From: Bacillota bacterium
Lineage (GTDB): Bacteria > Bacillota > Clostridia > Christensenellales > Aristaeellaceae
Reading direction: 5' to 3'
Assembly: GCA_023411175.1 (NCBI GenBank)
Contig: JAEYPB010000101.1
Span: 1 to 42,228, forward strand
DNA length: 42,228 bases
Position 1 is the stretch's first letter. The number at the start of each line of letters is the position of its first letter. Under the pieces are notes generated by a model, which was not told the origin of the DNA, did not search any database, and saw only the letters and a program-made list of their open reading frames with translations. Positions 1 through 8,301 of the stretch are shown here, in pieces. Both the position numbers and the translations under genes were made by a program.

Positions 1-12
1 CCCTTGACCCCT
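1..12 (+). repeat. R-type palindrome, 3' end only
   Basis: The window opens inside the end of an R-type palindrome. The first bases match the closing CCCCTTGACCC segment of the copies near 10480 and 25755. The rest lies outside the window, so this is a fragment call based only on similarity to the other copies. Confidence 0.4.
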
Positions 13-51
13 CTCTTAAAGAAAATAGAAACTACGTCACCCGCTTTAATC

Positions 52-215
52 AAATCCGGCGGCATGTACGCCGGATTTGGCTTTCCCCCAAAGGCCGAGC
101 CTGCCCGGCCGACGGGGAAAGCGCTCCCGCTCCGGTTTCCGCCCGGAAACGCTCACGGCGTTTCAGGAAACCGGCTCGTTCCAAACTGAATGAAAGGCGC
201 GAAGCGGATTTCATT
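52..215 (+). repeat. P element copy E (serial hairpins)
   Basis: Four hairpins lie in series. P1 is AAATCCGGCG (52-61) pairing with CGCCGGATTT (69-78). P2 is GCTTTCCCC (80-88) with GGGGAAAGC (114-122), with an inner GGCCG/CGGCC pair. P3 is CCGGTTTCC (132-140) with GGAAACCGG (166-174), enclosing GAAACGC/GCGTTTC. P5 is AATGAAA (189-195) with TTTCATT (209-215) around an inner CGC-GAA-GCG. Stem sequences differ from the other copies but pairing and order are kept. P5 overlaps the stop codon of ygeX. The stretch 13-51 shows nothing I recognise. Confidence 0.75.
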
Positions 216-1425
216 CAACCGAAGGGTATTTCCCATCCCACACGATGCGGCGGTAGTTTTCCGGGTCGGTATCGCCCTCGGTGGAGAACATGAGGACCAC
301 GCTGGTCTCGTCGATGCCCACCGCCCGCTTGAACCGCTCGTACTCGCCGTCCTCGCAGAGGGCGGCCAGAAGCCCCAGCCCCACCGCGCCGGATTCGCCG
401 CTCGTCACCTGCGGGTCGCCCTTCACCGGGGCGCCCAGCATGCGCATGCCCTTGGCGCTGACCCAATCGGGGCAGGCCGCGAAGGCGGCGGCGTGGTTCC
501 TCAGGATGTCCCAGGAGATGGTGTTGGGCTCGCCGCAGGCGAGACCGGCCATGATGGTCTCAAGGTCGCCGCCCACGATGCGAGGACTGCCGTCGCCGGC
601 CACCGCGCCCTTGTACAGGCACGCGGCGGTGTCCGCCTCGACCACGATCACCTTGGGCGGATCGTTCGGGAAGAGGTTCGCGAAGAACCCGGTCACCGCG
701 CCCGCCAGCGAGCCGACGCCCGCCTGGACGATGACGTGGGTGGGGCGGCGGTAGCCGGCCTTGGTCAGCTGCTCCGCGGCCTCCATCGCCATCGTGCCGT
801 AGCCCTGCATGATCCAGGAGGGGATTTCCTCGTAGCCGTCCCACGCGGTGTCCTGCACGATGACGCCCCGGGGCGTCTTGGCGGCCTGGGCGGCGGCGAG
901 GCGCACGCAGTCGTCATAGTTCATGTCCTCGATGGAGACTTCCGCGCCCTCTTTTTTGATGTTCTGGTAGCGGATGTCCACCGTGCCCTTGGGCATGCGC
1001 ACGACGGCCTTCTGCCCCAGCTGCCGCGCGGCCCAGGCCACGCCGCGGCCGTGGTTGCCGTCAGTCGCCGTAAAGAAGGTTGCCTGGCCGAATTCCTTTT
1101 CCAATTTTTCGGATTTCAGGAAATCGTAGTCCACGCTGCCCACGTTCATCTTCAGCGCGTCCGCGATGTACCGGGCCATCGCGAAGGAGCCGCCCAGCAC
1201 CTTGAAGGCGTTGAGGCCGAAGCGGTAGGACTCGTCCTTGACGAAGACTTCCTTCACGCCCAGTTTCCCGGCCAGCTCTTTCAGGCGCTGGAGGGGCGTT
1301 ACGGTGTACTCCGGAAAGCTCTGGTGAAAGCCCCGAGCGAGCTTTACGTTCTCGCGGGACATCACGTTTAGCTGCCGGTCGTCGGACTTTGGCATCTGGT
1401 TCAGCGTCCACTCAATGGGTTTCAT
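211..1425 (-). CDS. ygeX: diaminopropionate ammonia-lyase
   Basis: PLP enzyme of 404 residues that splits 2,3-diaminopropionate into pyruvate and two ammonia. The fold-type II features are visible: NAFKVLGGS holds the probable PLP lysine (about K75), DGNHGRGVAWAA follows at about 115-135, and a glycine-rich phosphate-binding stretch lies near VQAGVGSLAGAV. The length matches E. coli YgeX. It is the last gene of the purine-degradation cluster, 37 bp after xdh. YgeX is a recognised member of the anaerobic uric-acid degradation gene set of gut bacteria. Its final codons and TGA lie inside hairpin P5 of repeat copy E, so the repeat supplies the C-terminus. Confidence 0.93.
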   Translation of the reverse strand: MKPIEWTLNQMPKSDDRQLNVMSRENVKLARGFHQSFPEYTVTPLQRLKELAGKLGVKEVFVKDESYRFGLNAFKVLGGSFAMARYIADALKMNVGSVDYDFLKSEKLEKEFGQATFFTATDGNHGRGVAWAARQLGQKAVVRMPKGTVDIRYQNIKKEGAEVSIEDMNYDDCVRLAAAQAAKTPRGVIVQDTAWDGYEEIPSWIMQGYGTMAMEAAEQLTKAGYRRPTHVIVQAGVGSLAGAVTGFFANLFPNDPPKVIVVEADTAACLYKGAVAGDGSPRIVGGDLETIMAGLACGEPNTISWDILRNHAAAFAACPDWVSAKGMRMLGAPVKGDPQVTSGESGAVGLGLLAALCEDGEYERFKRAVGIDETSVVLMFSTEGDTDPENYRRIVWDGKYPSVE

Positions 1426-1462
1426 GGTGTGCTCCTTTCGGCCCTCGGCCGCAGTAATCGAG

Positions 1463-4018
1463 TTATTTGCCCTTCCGGTACGCGGTGCCCGAAAGCGGCA
1501 GTTTTGTGCGGAAGACCCCGTCCAACCGGTACTGGGCGTGGGCCGCCGCGGGGGTGGTGGGGATGGTGGCGATTTCCCCGACGCCCTTGACGCCGAAGGC
1601 GGGCTGGTCGCCGGAGGGCTTGCCGAGGAGAATCACCTCGACCGGCGGCATTTCCGTGGCGCGGAAGAGGCCGAGGGTCGCGTAGGTGGTCTTGACGAAG
1701 CCGCCCTCCGTGACGAAATCCTCCGTCAGCGCGTAGCCGAGGCCCATCGCGACGCCGCCCTCGATCTGCCCTTCGCAGGCCTTCGGGTTGACCGCGCGCC
1801 CCACGTCGTGGGCGGCGACGACCTTGACGACCTTGCCGCCCTCATCCATGACGACCACGTGGGCGGCGTAGCCGTAGGCCACGTGGCTGACCGGGTAGGG
1901 CACGTCCGTGCCAATCTTGTCGGTGACGCCGGTGTACTCGCCGTAGAAGCCGTGCCCCTCCAGCGCCGAGAGCGGCCGCCCGGCGAGGGCGTCCATCATC
2001 TTGCGGGCCGCCCGGCGGGTGGCCTCGCCGGAGAAGAGGCTCTGACGGCTGGCGGTGGAGGTGCCGGAGTTCGGGGTGGTCAGGGTGTCCGCCGCCTCGT
2101 GCACGAACATCTCCGCCGGAAGCCCGGTCTCCTCCGCGGCCATCTGGATCATCACGGTTGCGATGCCCTGGCCCATGCACGCGGCGGAAGTCAGGATGTG
2201 CGCCACGCCGTCCCGGATGACGATCTCGCACCGCCCGGTGTCCGGGATGCCGACGCCCAGGCCGCTGTTCTTCATCGCGCCGGCGATCCCGGCGTAGGGG
2301 CTTGACTCGTAGGTTTCTCTGACCGCCTCCAGGCACTCGGCGTAGGCCGTGTCGGGGGAGGCGATCTGCCCGTTGGGCAGCACCTGCCCGGGGCGGATGG
2401 CGTTTTTGTTGCGGATCTCCCAGGGGGAGATGCCCGCTTCCTCGGCCAGGAGGTTCAGGTTCATCTCGGCGGCGAAGCAGCTCTGCGTCACGCCGAAGCC
2501 GCGGAACGCGCCGCCGGGCACGTTGTTGGTGTAGACCGCCATGCCGGAGATGTCCACGTTCTGGAAGTTGTAGGGGCCGCCCGCGTGGGTGCAGGCGCGC
2601 TGCAGCACGGGGCCGCCGAGGGACGCGTAGGCGCCGGTGTCGAACACGATCCGCGCCCGCATGGCGGTGATGACGCCGCTTTCATCGCAGGCGGTGGTCA
2701 TCTCGATGCGGGAGGCGTGGCGCTTGGTGTGGACGAGGAGGCTCTCCTCCCGGGAGAAGCGCACCTTGACCGGACGCCCGGTGACATAGGCCATCAGCGC
2801 CGCGTGGTGCTGCACGCTCATGTCCTCCTTGCCGCCGAAGCCGCCGCCCACCAGCATCGTGCGGGAGCGCACCTTCTCCTTGGGCAGGCCCAGCATGCGG
2901 GCGACCTCCCGCTGCTCGTCGTACACCGATTGGGAGCCGGTAAAGAGCAGGATGCCGCCCTCGCCGTCCAGCTGCGCGATGGCGCACTCCGGCTCCATGA
3001 AGGCGTGGTCGGTCATGGGGGTTTCGTACACGCGGGTGACCACGTGGGCCGCCCTGGAAATGGCCCCTTCCGCGTCGCCGCGCTTGACTTCCTGCCGAAA
3101 CAGGATGTTGCCGCTCTCGTGAATCTTCGGCGCGCCGTCCGCCAGCGCCTCGTCGGGCGTGACCATCGGCGTCAGCACTTCGTATTCAACCTCGACGAGG
3201 GCGAGGATCTCGTCCAGCGCCTCGCGCCTTTCGGAGGCGGCCAGCACGATGGCGTCCCCCACATAGCGGGTGATGTCGCCCTCGGCGATCAGAACGTCCC
3301 AGTCGGGCACCAGGTGCCCGGTCTTGTTGAAGGGTACATCCTTCGCCGTCAGGATGCGGGCGCAGTCCGGGTGGGCGAGGGCCTTCGCGAGGTCGATCCT
3401 GACGACCCGCGCCCGCGGATATTTCGCGCGCAGCGCCTTGGCGTGGAGCATGCCGGGAACGGTCACATCGTCCGCGAAGAGGCCGACGCCGACCACCTTC
3501 GCCTCGGCGTCCACCCTCGGGATGTCCTCGCCCAGGAGGCCGAGGTGCCGGGTCTCCGCCACCGGGCGGTCTTCCCGGAAGATCTCCGCCGCCAGCAGGA
3601 TGGCGTCCTCGATCTTCTGGTAGCCGGTGCAGCGGCAGATGTTGCCGCGGATGGCGGCCTTGACGTCCGCGCGGGTGGGGGATGGGGTCTGGTCGATCAG
3701 CGCCTTGGCGGAGATGACCATGCCGGGGATGCAGAAGCCGCACTGCACAGCCCCGGCGGCGGCGAAGGCGTGGGCGTATACCGCCTTTTCACGGGGCGTC
3801 AGCCCCTCGACGGTGAGTACGTTCTTCCCTTCAAGCTTGGAGACATCCGTCACGCAGGCGCGGCGCTTCGCGCCGTCGATCAGAACCGTGCACGCGCCGC
3901 AGGCGCCCACGCCACAGGCATTTTTGACGGAGGTCAGGCGCAGTTCTTCGCGCAGAAAGTCAATCAGCTTTCCGCGCTCGGCGGCCGCCGCCCGGCCGTT
4001 TACCGTAAATGAAGCCAT
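1463..4018 (-). CDS. xdh: selenium-dependent xanthine dehydrogenase, Fe-S/molybdopterin fusion
   Basis: Molybdenum hydroxylase of about 851 residues. The N-terminal 2Fe-2S domain has C35, C40 and C43, a CGFC motif near 95 and CRCTGY near 130. It is fused directly to the molybdopterin domains, which show GGGFGGKEDMS, GAFRGFGVTQS, GMGQGIATVMIQ and the C-terminal GVKGVGE that carries the catalytic Glu. This layout and length fit the selenium-dependent xanthine dehydrogenase family, which uses labile selenium rather than selenocysteine. It would hydroxylate purines or reduce urate. I chose ATG 4018 because an AGGAAGCGGGG ribosome site precedes it; ATG 4045 in frame is the alternative. No FAD subunit is in the window, so YgfK may carry the electrons. 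Confidence 0.88.
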   Translation of the reverse strand: MASFTVNGRAAAAERGKLIDFLREELRLTSVKNACGVGACGACTVLIDGAKRRACVTDVSKLEGKNVLTVEGLTPREKAVYAHAFAAAGAVQCGFCIPGMVISAKALIDQTPSPTRADVKAAIRGNICRCTGYQKIEDAILLAAEIFREDRPVAETRHLGLLGEDIPRVDAEAKVVGVGLFADDVTVPGMLHAKALRAKYPRARVVRIDLAKALAHPDCARILTAKDVPFNKTGHLVPDWDVLIAEGDITRYVGDAIVLAASERREALDEILALVEVEYEVLTPMVTPDEALADGAPKIHESGNILFRQEVKRGDAEGAISRAAHVVTRVYETPMTDHAFMEPECAIAQLDGEGGILLFTGSQSVYDEQREVARMLGLPKEKVRSRTMLVGGGFGGKEDMSVQHHAALMAYVTGRPVKVRFSREESLLVHTKRHASRIEMTTACDESGVITAMRARIVFDTGAYASLGGPVLQRACTHAGGPYNFQNVDISGMAVYTNNVPGGAFRGFGVTQSCFAAEMNLNLLAEEAGISPWEIRNKNAIRPGQVLPNGQIASPDTAYAECLEAVRETYESSPYAGIAGAMKNSGLGVGIPDTGRCEIVIRDGVAHILTSAACMGQGIATVMIQMAAEETGLPAEMFVHEAADTLTTPNSGTSTASRQSLFSGEATRRAARKMMDALAGRPLSALEGHGFYGEYTGVTDKIGTDVPYPVSHVAYGYAAHVVVMDEGGKVVKVVAAHDVGRAVNPKACEGQIEGGVAMGLGYALTEDFVTEGGFVKTTYATLGLFRATEMPPVEVILLGKPSGDQPAFGVKGVGEIATIPTTPAAAHAQYRLDGVFRTKLPLSGTAYRKGK

Positions 4019-4048
4019 GTCGCATCCCCGCTTCCTTGGTCCCATGGG

Positions 4049-5419
4049 CTACAGCATCGCGCGCTCCCGCTTCAGGTAGCGTCCCCGCGGCGCGCCGACC
4101 GCGCGGCCTTCCCGCGCGACGGTCTCGCCGCCGAGCAGCACCTCCCGGGGCCGCCCGGTGATCTCGAAGCCCTCCCAGGGGCTGTAGTCGGATTTCATGT
4201 TCTGCTCAGATGCGCGCAGAACCCACTTCGCACCCCGGTCCCACACCACGATGTCCGCGTCCGCGCCGGGGCGGATGACGCCCTTTCGCGGGTACAGCCC
4301 ATAGAGGCGGGCGGGGGTTTCCGCCATGAGGCGGCACATGTCGCCGGGCGAAATCTTCCCCGTGGCAACGAGCCGCGAATAGACGAGCGCCGGGCGGTGC
4401 TCAATCGACGGAAGGCCGTTGGGAATCTTTGAAAAGTCTTCCGCGCCCAGCGCCTTCTGAGCCAGCGTATAGCTGCAGTGGTCGGTGGCGATGGTGTCGA
4501 TGTCGCCCGCCTGCACCGCTTCGATCAGCGCGTCCACGTCGCTTCCTTTGCGCAGCGGCGGCGAGCACACGTACTTCGCGCCGCCGAAGCCCGGTTCGAG
4601 GTAGCGATCCTCGTCCAGCGTCAGGTACTGGGGGCAGGTTTCAACGAGCAGCTTCACGCCCCGGGCGCGGGCCTTTCTCGTTTCGATCAGCCCCGCCTCG
4701 CTGGACAGGTGCACGACCCCCGCCGGCGCGCCCGCGAGCTCCGCCAGGTACGCGAGCCGGGCAATCGCCTCGGCTTCAAGGAGATCCGGTCGGCAGCGCG
4801 GGTGCTCCGCGGGGCCGAGGCGTTTTGCCGCGCGGGCCTCCGCGATCAGCCGGTTGATGACCTGGCCGTTCTCGCAGTGGCACCAGGCGACGCCGCCGAG
4901 CGCTTTCATCTCGCGCAGCATGTCGAAGACCTGGTCGTCCTGAAGCCTCAGCGCGTCGTAGGCCATGTACACCTTGAAGGACGTGACGCCCGCGCGGAAG
5001 ATCTCGGGCAGCTCCGCCTTGACGGCATCGTTCCAGTCGGTGACGGCCATGTGAAAGCCGTAGTCGGCGTAGCTCTTGCCGTCCGCCTTTTCGTGCCACG
5101 CGCGAAGCGCCTCCGAAAGGGTGCCGCCCCGGTCCTGGGTGGCGAAGTCGATAAAGGTGGTGGTGCCGCCGGCGACCGCTGCCCGTGAGCCGGATTCAAA
5201 ATCATCCGCGGTGACGATGACGCCGTTAAACATGTCGAGATGGGTGTGCGGGTCGATGAAGCCGGGGAACAGAAGGCACCCGCCGGCGTCGATCACCTCG
5301 TCGCCGGGGCCGGGCGCGATGGTCGGTTCCACGCGAACGATCTTCCCGCCGTCGATGGCCACATCGGCGCGGAAGTCCTCCTTGGAATGAACGACGATGC
5401 CGCCCCGTATCAGCTTCAT
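4049..5419 (-). CDS. hydA: dihydropyrimidinase / D-hydantoinase family amidohydrolase
   Basis: Cyclic-amide hydrolase of 456 residues. The metal-site motifs appear in order: HTHLDM near 57, the SFKVYMAY lysine that is carbamylated in the family (near 150), HCENGQ near 183, VVHLSS near 235 and TDHCSY near 315. The start ATG overlaps the ygfK stop as ATGA (5416-5419), which implies translational coupling. In the uric-acid degradation clusters of gut anaerobes, HydA (HyuA) opens a cyclic intermediate. The exact substrate cannot be read from the sequence. It ends in TAG, one of several ordinary TAG stops in this window. Confidence 0.9.
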   Translation of the reverse strand: MKLIRGGIVVHSKEDFRADVAIDGGKIVRVEPTIAPGPGDEVIDAGGCLLFPGFIDPHTHLDMFNGVIVTADDFESGSRAAVAGGTTTFIDFATQDRGGTLSEALRAWHEKADGKSYADYGFHMAVTDWNDAVKAELPEIFRAGVTSFKVYMAYDALRLQDDQVFDMLREMKALGGVAWCHCENGQVINRLIAEARAAKRLGPAEHPRCRPDLLEAEAIARLAYLAELAGAPAGVVHLSSEAGLIETRKARARGVKLLVETCPQYLTLDEDRYLEPGFGGAKYVCSPPLRKGSDVDALIEAVQAGDIDTIATDHCSYTLAQKALGAEDFSKIPNGLPSIEHRPALVYSRLVATGKISPGDMCRLMAETPARLYGLYPRKGVIRPGADADIVVWDRGAKWVLRASEQNMKSDYSPWEGFEITGRPREVLLGGETVAREGRAVGAPRGRYLKRERAML

Positions 5420-6927
5420 TTCATGTCCCTCACAGTCTCCATGAAGCGCCGCATCCTGTCGGCCTCGGCCTCGGGGCGCACGCGGAAGGAGCCGTCCTCT
5501 CGGATCAGGAACCCGGGGTTAATGCTGTCGTCCATGTCCCGGTCGGTCTCGAAGCGCGTGAACTTTTCCTTGTACGGCGCGCTGTCATAGGGGCAGAAGG
5601 TCTCGCAGTTGCCGCACTCGTTGCACAGGGCGTCGATGTGCAGGATCTGCTCGCGGCCGTCCACCACCACCACCTGATTGGCGCGGTTGGGGCACACGTC
5701 CACGCAGTTGCCGCAGACGCTCCCGCAGCCGAGGCAGCGTTCGCGCTCATTCTCCGGCTGGCCCGCAAACTTCAGTTTGGACCTACGCGCGCGCAGCATT
5801 TCGGCGTTCAGCGGCAGCGCTTCCGCTTCTTCGGTTCCCAGGATCAGCCGCGTAACCTCGGCGGCATCGGCGATGGCCTCGACCACCGTGGCGGGGCCGC
5901 GCCGTGCGTCGCCCACCAGGAACAGCTTTTCACCATGCCGGATGGCCGCTGGGCCGCGCTTCGGCACGCAGGCGCCCGCCGCGGAGAGAAGCTGGCAGTC
6001 CGGCTTTTCGCCGATGGCGGCGACGACGGTGTCTGCCTGAACCTCCACCAGTTCGTCCGTGGGCACCGGCGCGCGGCGGCCGCTCTCGTCGGGCTCGCCC
6101 AGCACCATGCGGCGGCAGGTCAGGATGCCCTTTTCATGGGCCACCGGGGCCAGCAGCTCTCGAAGCTCCACGCCCTCCTCGGCGGCGAATTTTAGTTCGT
6201 GCTCGTCGCAGGGCATTTCGCGCTTCGTGCGGCGGTAGATCATCGAAACCTTGTTCACGCCGCGCAGGCGCATCGCCGCGCGGGCGGCGTCGATGGCGGT
6301 GTTGCCGCCGCCGACGATGGCCACCGAGGTGCCCGCCTGGATCTCGCCCCGGTTGTAGGCCTGCAAAAACTCCAGCGCGTCCACGGCGCAGCCCTTTTCA
6401 AGGTGCAGTTCGCCGCTGACCCACGCGCCCACGGCCAGCACCACGTGGGTGTAGCCCTCGTCCAGAAGCGCCGTCGCGGACAGCACCTCGCTGTTCAGCC
6501 GAACCTCCACGCCCAGCTTGTGGAGCATCGCCGCGTCCTTCTCAATGGAGGCCTCGGAGATGCGGAAGCGCGGGATCGCGAACCGGACGATGCCGCCCAG
6601 TGCCGAACGCTTCTCAAACAGCGTCACCCGCGCGCCGCCTCGGGCCAGCAGGAACGCGGCCGCCATGCCGCCGGGGCCGCCGCCCACCACCGCGACGCGC
6701 TCGGGCCGGGTGGAGCGGGGGGACAGAAGCTGCATGAACTTTTCGTAGCCGCGCCCGGCGGACAGGAGCTTGACCTCGCGGATCTTGATGTTCTCCTCGT
6801 AGAAGTTGCGGGTGCAGCTCTTGGTACAGCGGTGGGCGCAGATGGTCCCGGTGATGAAGGGCAGCGGGTTTTTCTCGCAGATGACCGAGAGCGCCTCGCC
6901 GTACTCGCCCCGGCCGGCCAGTTCCAC
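5416..6927 (-). CDS. ygfK: YgfK C-terminal part (FAD/NAD(P) oxidoreductase with ferredoxin domain), separated by an in-frame TAG
   Basis: This 503-residue frame carries the second half of YgfK. It has a TGTICAHRCTKSC cysteine cluster near 27-39, an FAD site GGGPGGMAAAFLLARGG, an NAD(P) site VAIVGGGNTAIDAA, and a C-terminal pair of 4Fe-4S motifs (CLGCGSVCGNCVDVCP and CNECGNCETFCP). The first possible start is GTG 6927, with no ribosome site before it. The same frame is open back to 6972 and encodes PCSDGCPIQQDIPAY, which includes conserved Fe-S cysteines of this module. This piece therefore looks like the downstream half of one broken or read-through gene, not an independent gene. Confidence 0.8.
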   Translation of the reverse strand: MELAGRGEYGEALSVICEKNPLPFITGTICAHRCTKSCTRNFYEENIKIREVKLLSAGRGYEKFMQLLSPRSTRPERVAVVGGGPGGMAAAFLLARGGARVTLFEKRSALGGIVRFAIPRFRISEASIEKDAAMLHKLGVEVRLNSEVLSATALLDEGYTHVVLAVGAWVSGELHLEKGCAVDALEFLQAYNRGEIQAGTSVAIVGGGNTAIDAARAAMRLRGVNKVSMIYRRTKREMPCDEHELKFAAEEGVELRELLAPVAHEKGILTCRRMVLGEPDESGRRAPVPTDELVEVQADTVVAAIGEKPDCQLLSAAGACVPKRGPAAIRHGEKLFLVGDARRGPATVVEAIADAAEVTRLILGTEEAEALPLNAEMLRARRSKLKFAGQPENERERCLGCGSVCGNCVDVCPNRANQVVVVDGREQILHIDALCNECGNCETFCPYDSAPYKEKFTRFETDRDMDDSINPGFLIREDGSFRVRPEAEADRMRRFMETVRDMK

Positions 6928-6972
6928 GTAGGCGGGAATGTCCTGTTGGATGGGGCAGCCGTCGGAGCAGGG

Positions 6973-8295
6973 CTACTGGTAGCAGTCGAGCAGCGGCACC
7001 TTCTTCGGCATCTTCGGGTGCGGCGCGGTTGTGGCGCGAACCCTGGGGTCCCGTCGGGCGTCCCGCGCCAGCGCGGAGAGGGCCGTCAGGTCCACGCGGG
7101 TGAAGGGCCGGTAGGCCATCTTCGAGAGGTTCTGGGCGATGGGCTTCAGCCGGTTGTAGCCGCCGGGCTTGAGCAGCGTCGTCGCCAGCGTGATCGGCCA
7201 GATGCCCGCGGCGAAGATGCGGTCGATGTTCATCTCGTCCGCGCCGCCGGAGTAGGAGGCGCGCAGGTTCCCGTCAAAGGCGCGCTCGACTTTCTCCGCC
7301 AGCGAGACCGTCAGCGGGTAGAGGGACTTGCCGCTCATGTACATTTCGCCGCCGGGCAGCTCCCCGCGGACGATGTTGACCGGGAAGGTGTTGGTCAGCT
7401 TGACGCCGAACTCGACGCCCGCCGCTTCGGCGAGGGCGCGCAGCCGCGCGATCATCGGCACCGCGTCTTCAAACTGAAGGTCTTCCTTAAAATGGTGGTC
7501 GTCGAAGGACAGCTCGTAGCCGAGGTCGTCCAGCGTCTTGCGGGCGAATTCGTAGCCCAGCAGCGTCGGATTCATCTTGACGAGGGTGTTCAGCTTCTTT
7601 TCGGTGATCAGGTAGGCGGCGATGCGCTCAATCTCGCCCGCCGGGCAGCCGTGCAGCGTCGAAAGCGTGATCGATCGGCAGACCACCGGGCTGACGGCGT
7701 CCACATACGCCCGGTCGAGCCCAAGCCTTTCGAGGTTTTCAAGCGCCCACTCGCGGCACTCCGCGAACACGGGAAGGTTCGAAGCGTTCTTCAGCCCCTC
7801 GATGAAGCGGTCGATCTTTTCGGACCGGATGCCCTTAAGGTCGTAGCCGACGCTCATGTTGAAGGCGAAGCCGTCCGGATCGCCCAGGCCCCAGGCCTTT
7901 GAGACGAGCTTCAGCGCGTACCAGGCCTTGGCGTACTCGTCCAGCGCCTCCGGAACCGTCAGTTCCGTGGACCACTCCACGTTGTAGCCCTCGTCGGCGG
8001 CCAGGATGCAGGGCTTTTCGACGGGCAGATCCTCGCCGTCCAGCGTCTGCACGGTTTTCAGCTCAAAATAGCGCGCGCCCGCGGCGTAGGAGGCGATGAT
8101 GTTCTGCGAAAGCTGGGTGTGGGGGCCCGCCGCCGGGCCGAAGGGGGTTTCGATTTTTTCGCCGAACAGCGGCAGCGCGCCGCCCTCGTGGCGGTAAAGG
8201 TCGTAGACGCCGAACACGCGGCCCTCGCGGCTGTAGCCGCTGATGAGATCGCCCATCAGCGTGGCGAAGGGCATCGGAATCATCCGGTCGGACAT
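6973..8295 (-). CDS. ygfK: YgfK N-terminal part (dihydropyrimidine dehydrogenase-like TIM barrel), ends at an in-frame TAG
   Basis: This 440-residue N-terminal half of YgfK, long called a putative selenate reductase subunit, resembles the flavin TIM barrel of dihydropyrimidine dehydrogenases. Visible segments are TPFGPAAGPHTQLSQNI near 48-65, FELKTVQTLDGED, FNMSVGYDLKGI, STLHGCP and SYSGGADEMNI. It stops at TAG 6973-6975 after LLDCYQ. The codons directly after the stop continue the family sequence in the same frame, so the full gene would be 5416-8295, near the usual length of about 1000 residues. It starts 6 bp after ssnA. As written, the cluster would make a truncated protein without its NAD(P)/Fe-S half. 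Confidence 0.82.
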   Translation of the reverse strand: MSDRMIPMPFATLMGDLISGYSREGRVFGVYDLYRHEGGALPLFGEKIETPFGPAAGPHTQLSQNIIASYAAGARYFELKTVQTLDGEDLPVEKPCILAADEGYNVEWSTELTVPEALDEYAKAWYALKLVSKAWGLGDPDGFAFNMSVGYDLKGIRSEKIDRFIEGLKNASNLPVFAECREWALENLERLGLDRAYVDAVSPVVCRSITLSTLHGCPAGEIERIAAYLITEKKLNTLVKMNPTLLGYEFARKTLDDLGYELSFDDHHFKEDLQFEDAVPMIARLRALAEAAGVEFGVKLTNTFPVNIVRGELPGGEMYMSGKSLYPLTVSLAEKVERAFDGNLRASYSGGADEMNIDRIFAAGIWPITLATTLLKPGGYNRLKPIAQNLSKMAYRPFTRVDLTALSALARDARRDPRVRATTAPHPKMPKKVPLLDCYQ

Positions 8296-8301
8296 GGGTT
8301 T

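Noticed and set aside
6973..6975. Pyrrolysine or a reassigned amber codon in ygfK
   Set aside because: TAG also ends hydA, capA, spoIIE, hppA, murA and nagA in this window, and no Pyl machinery is seen. It is kept only as an outside option in the ygfK finding.
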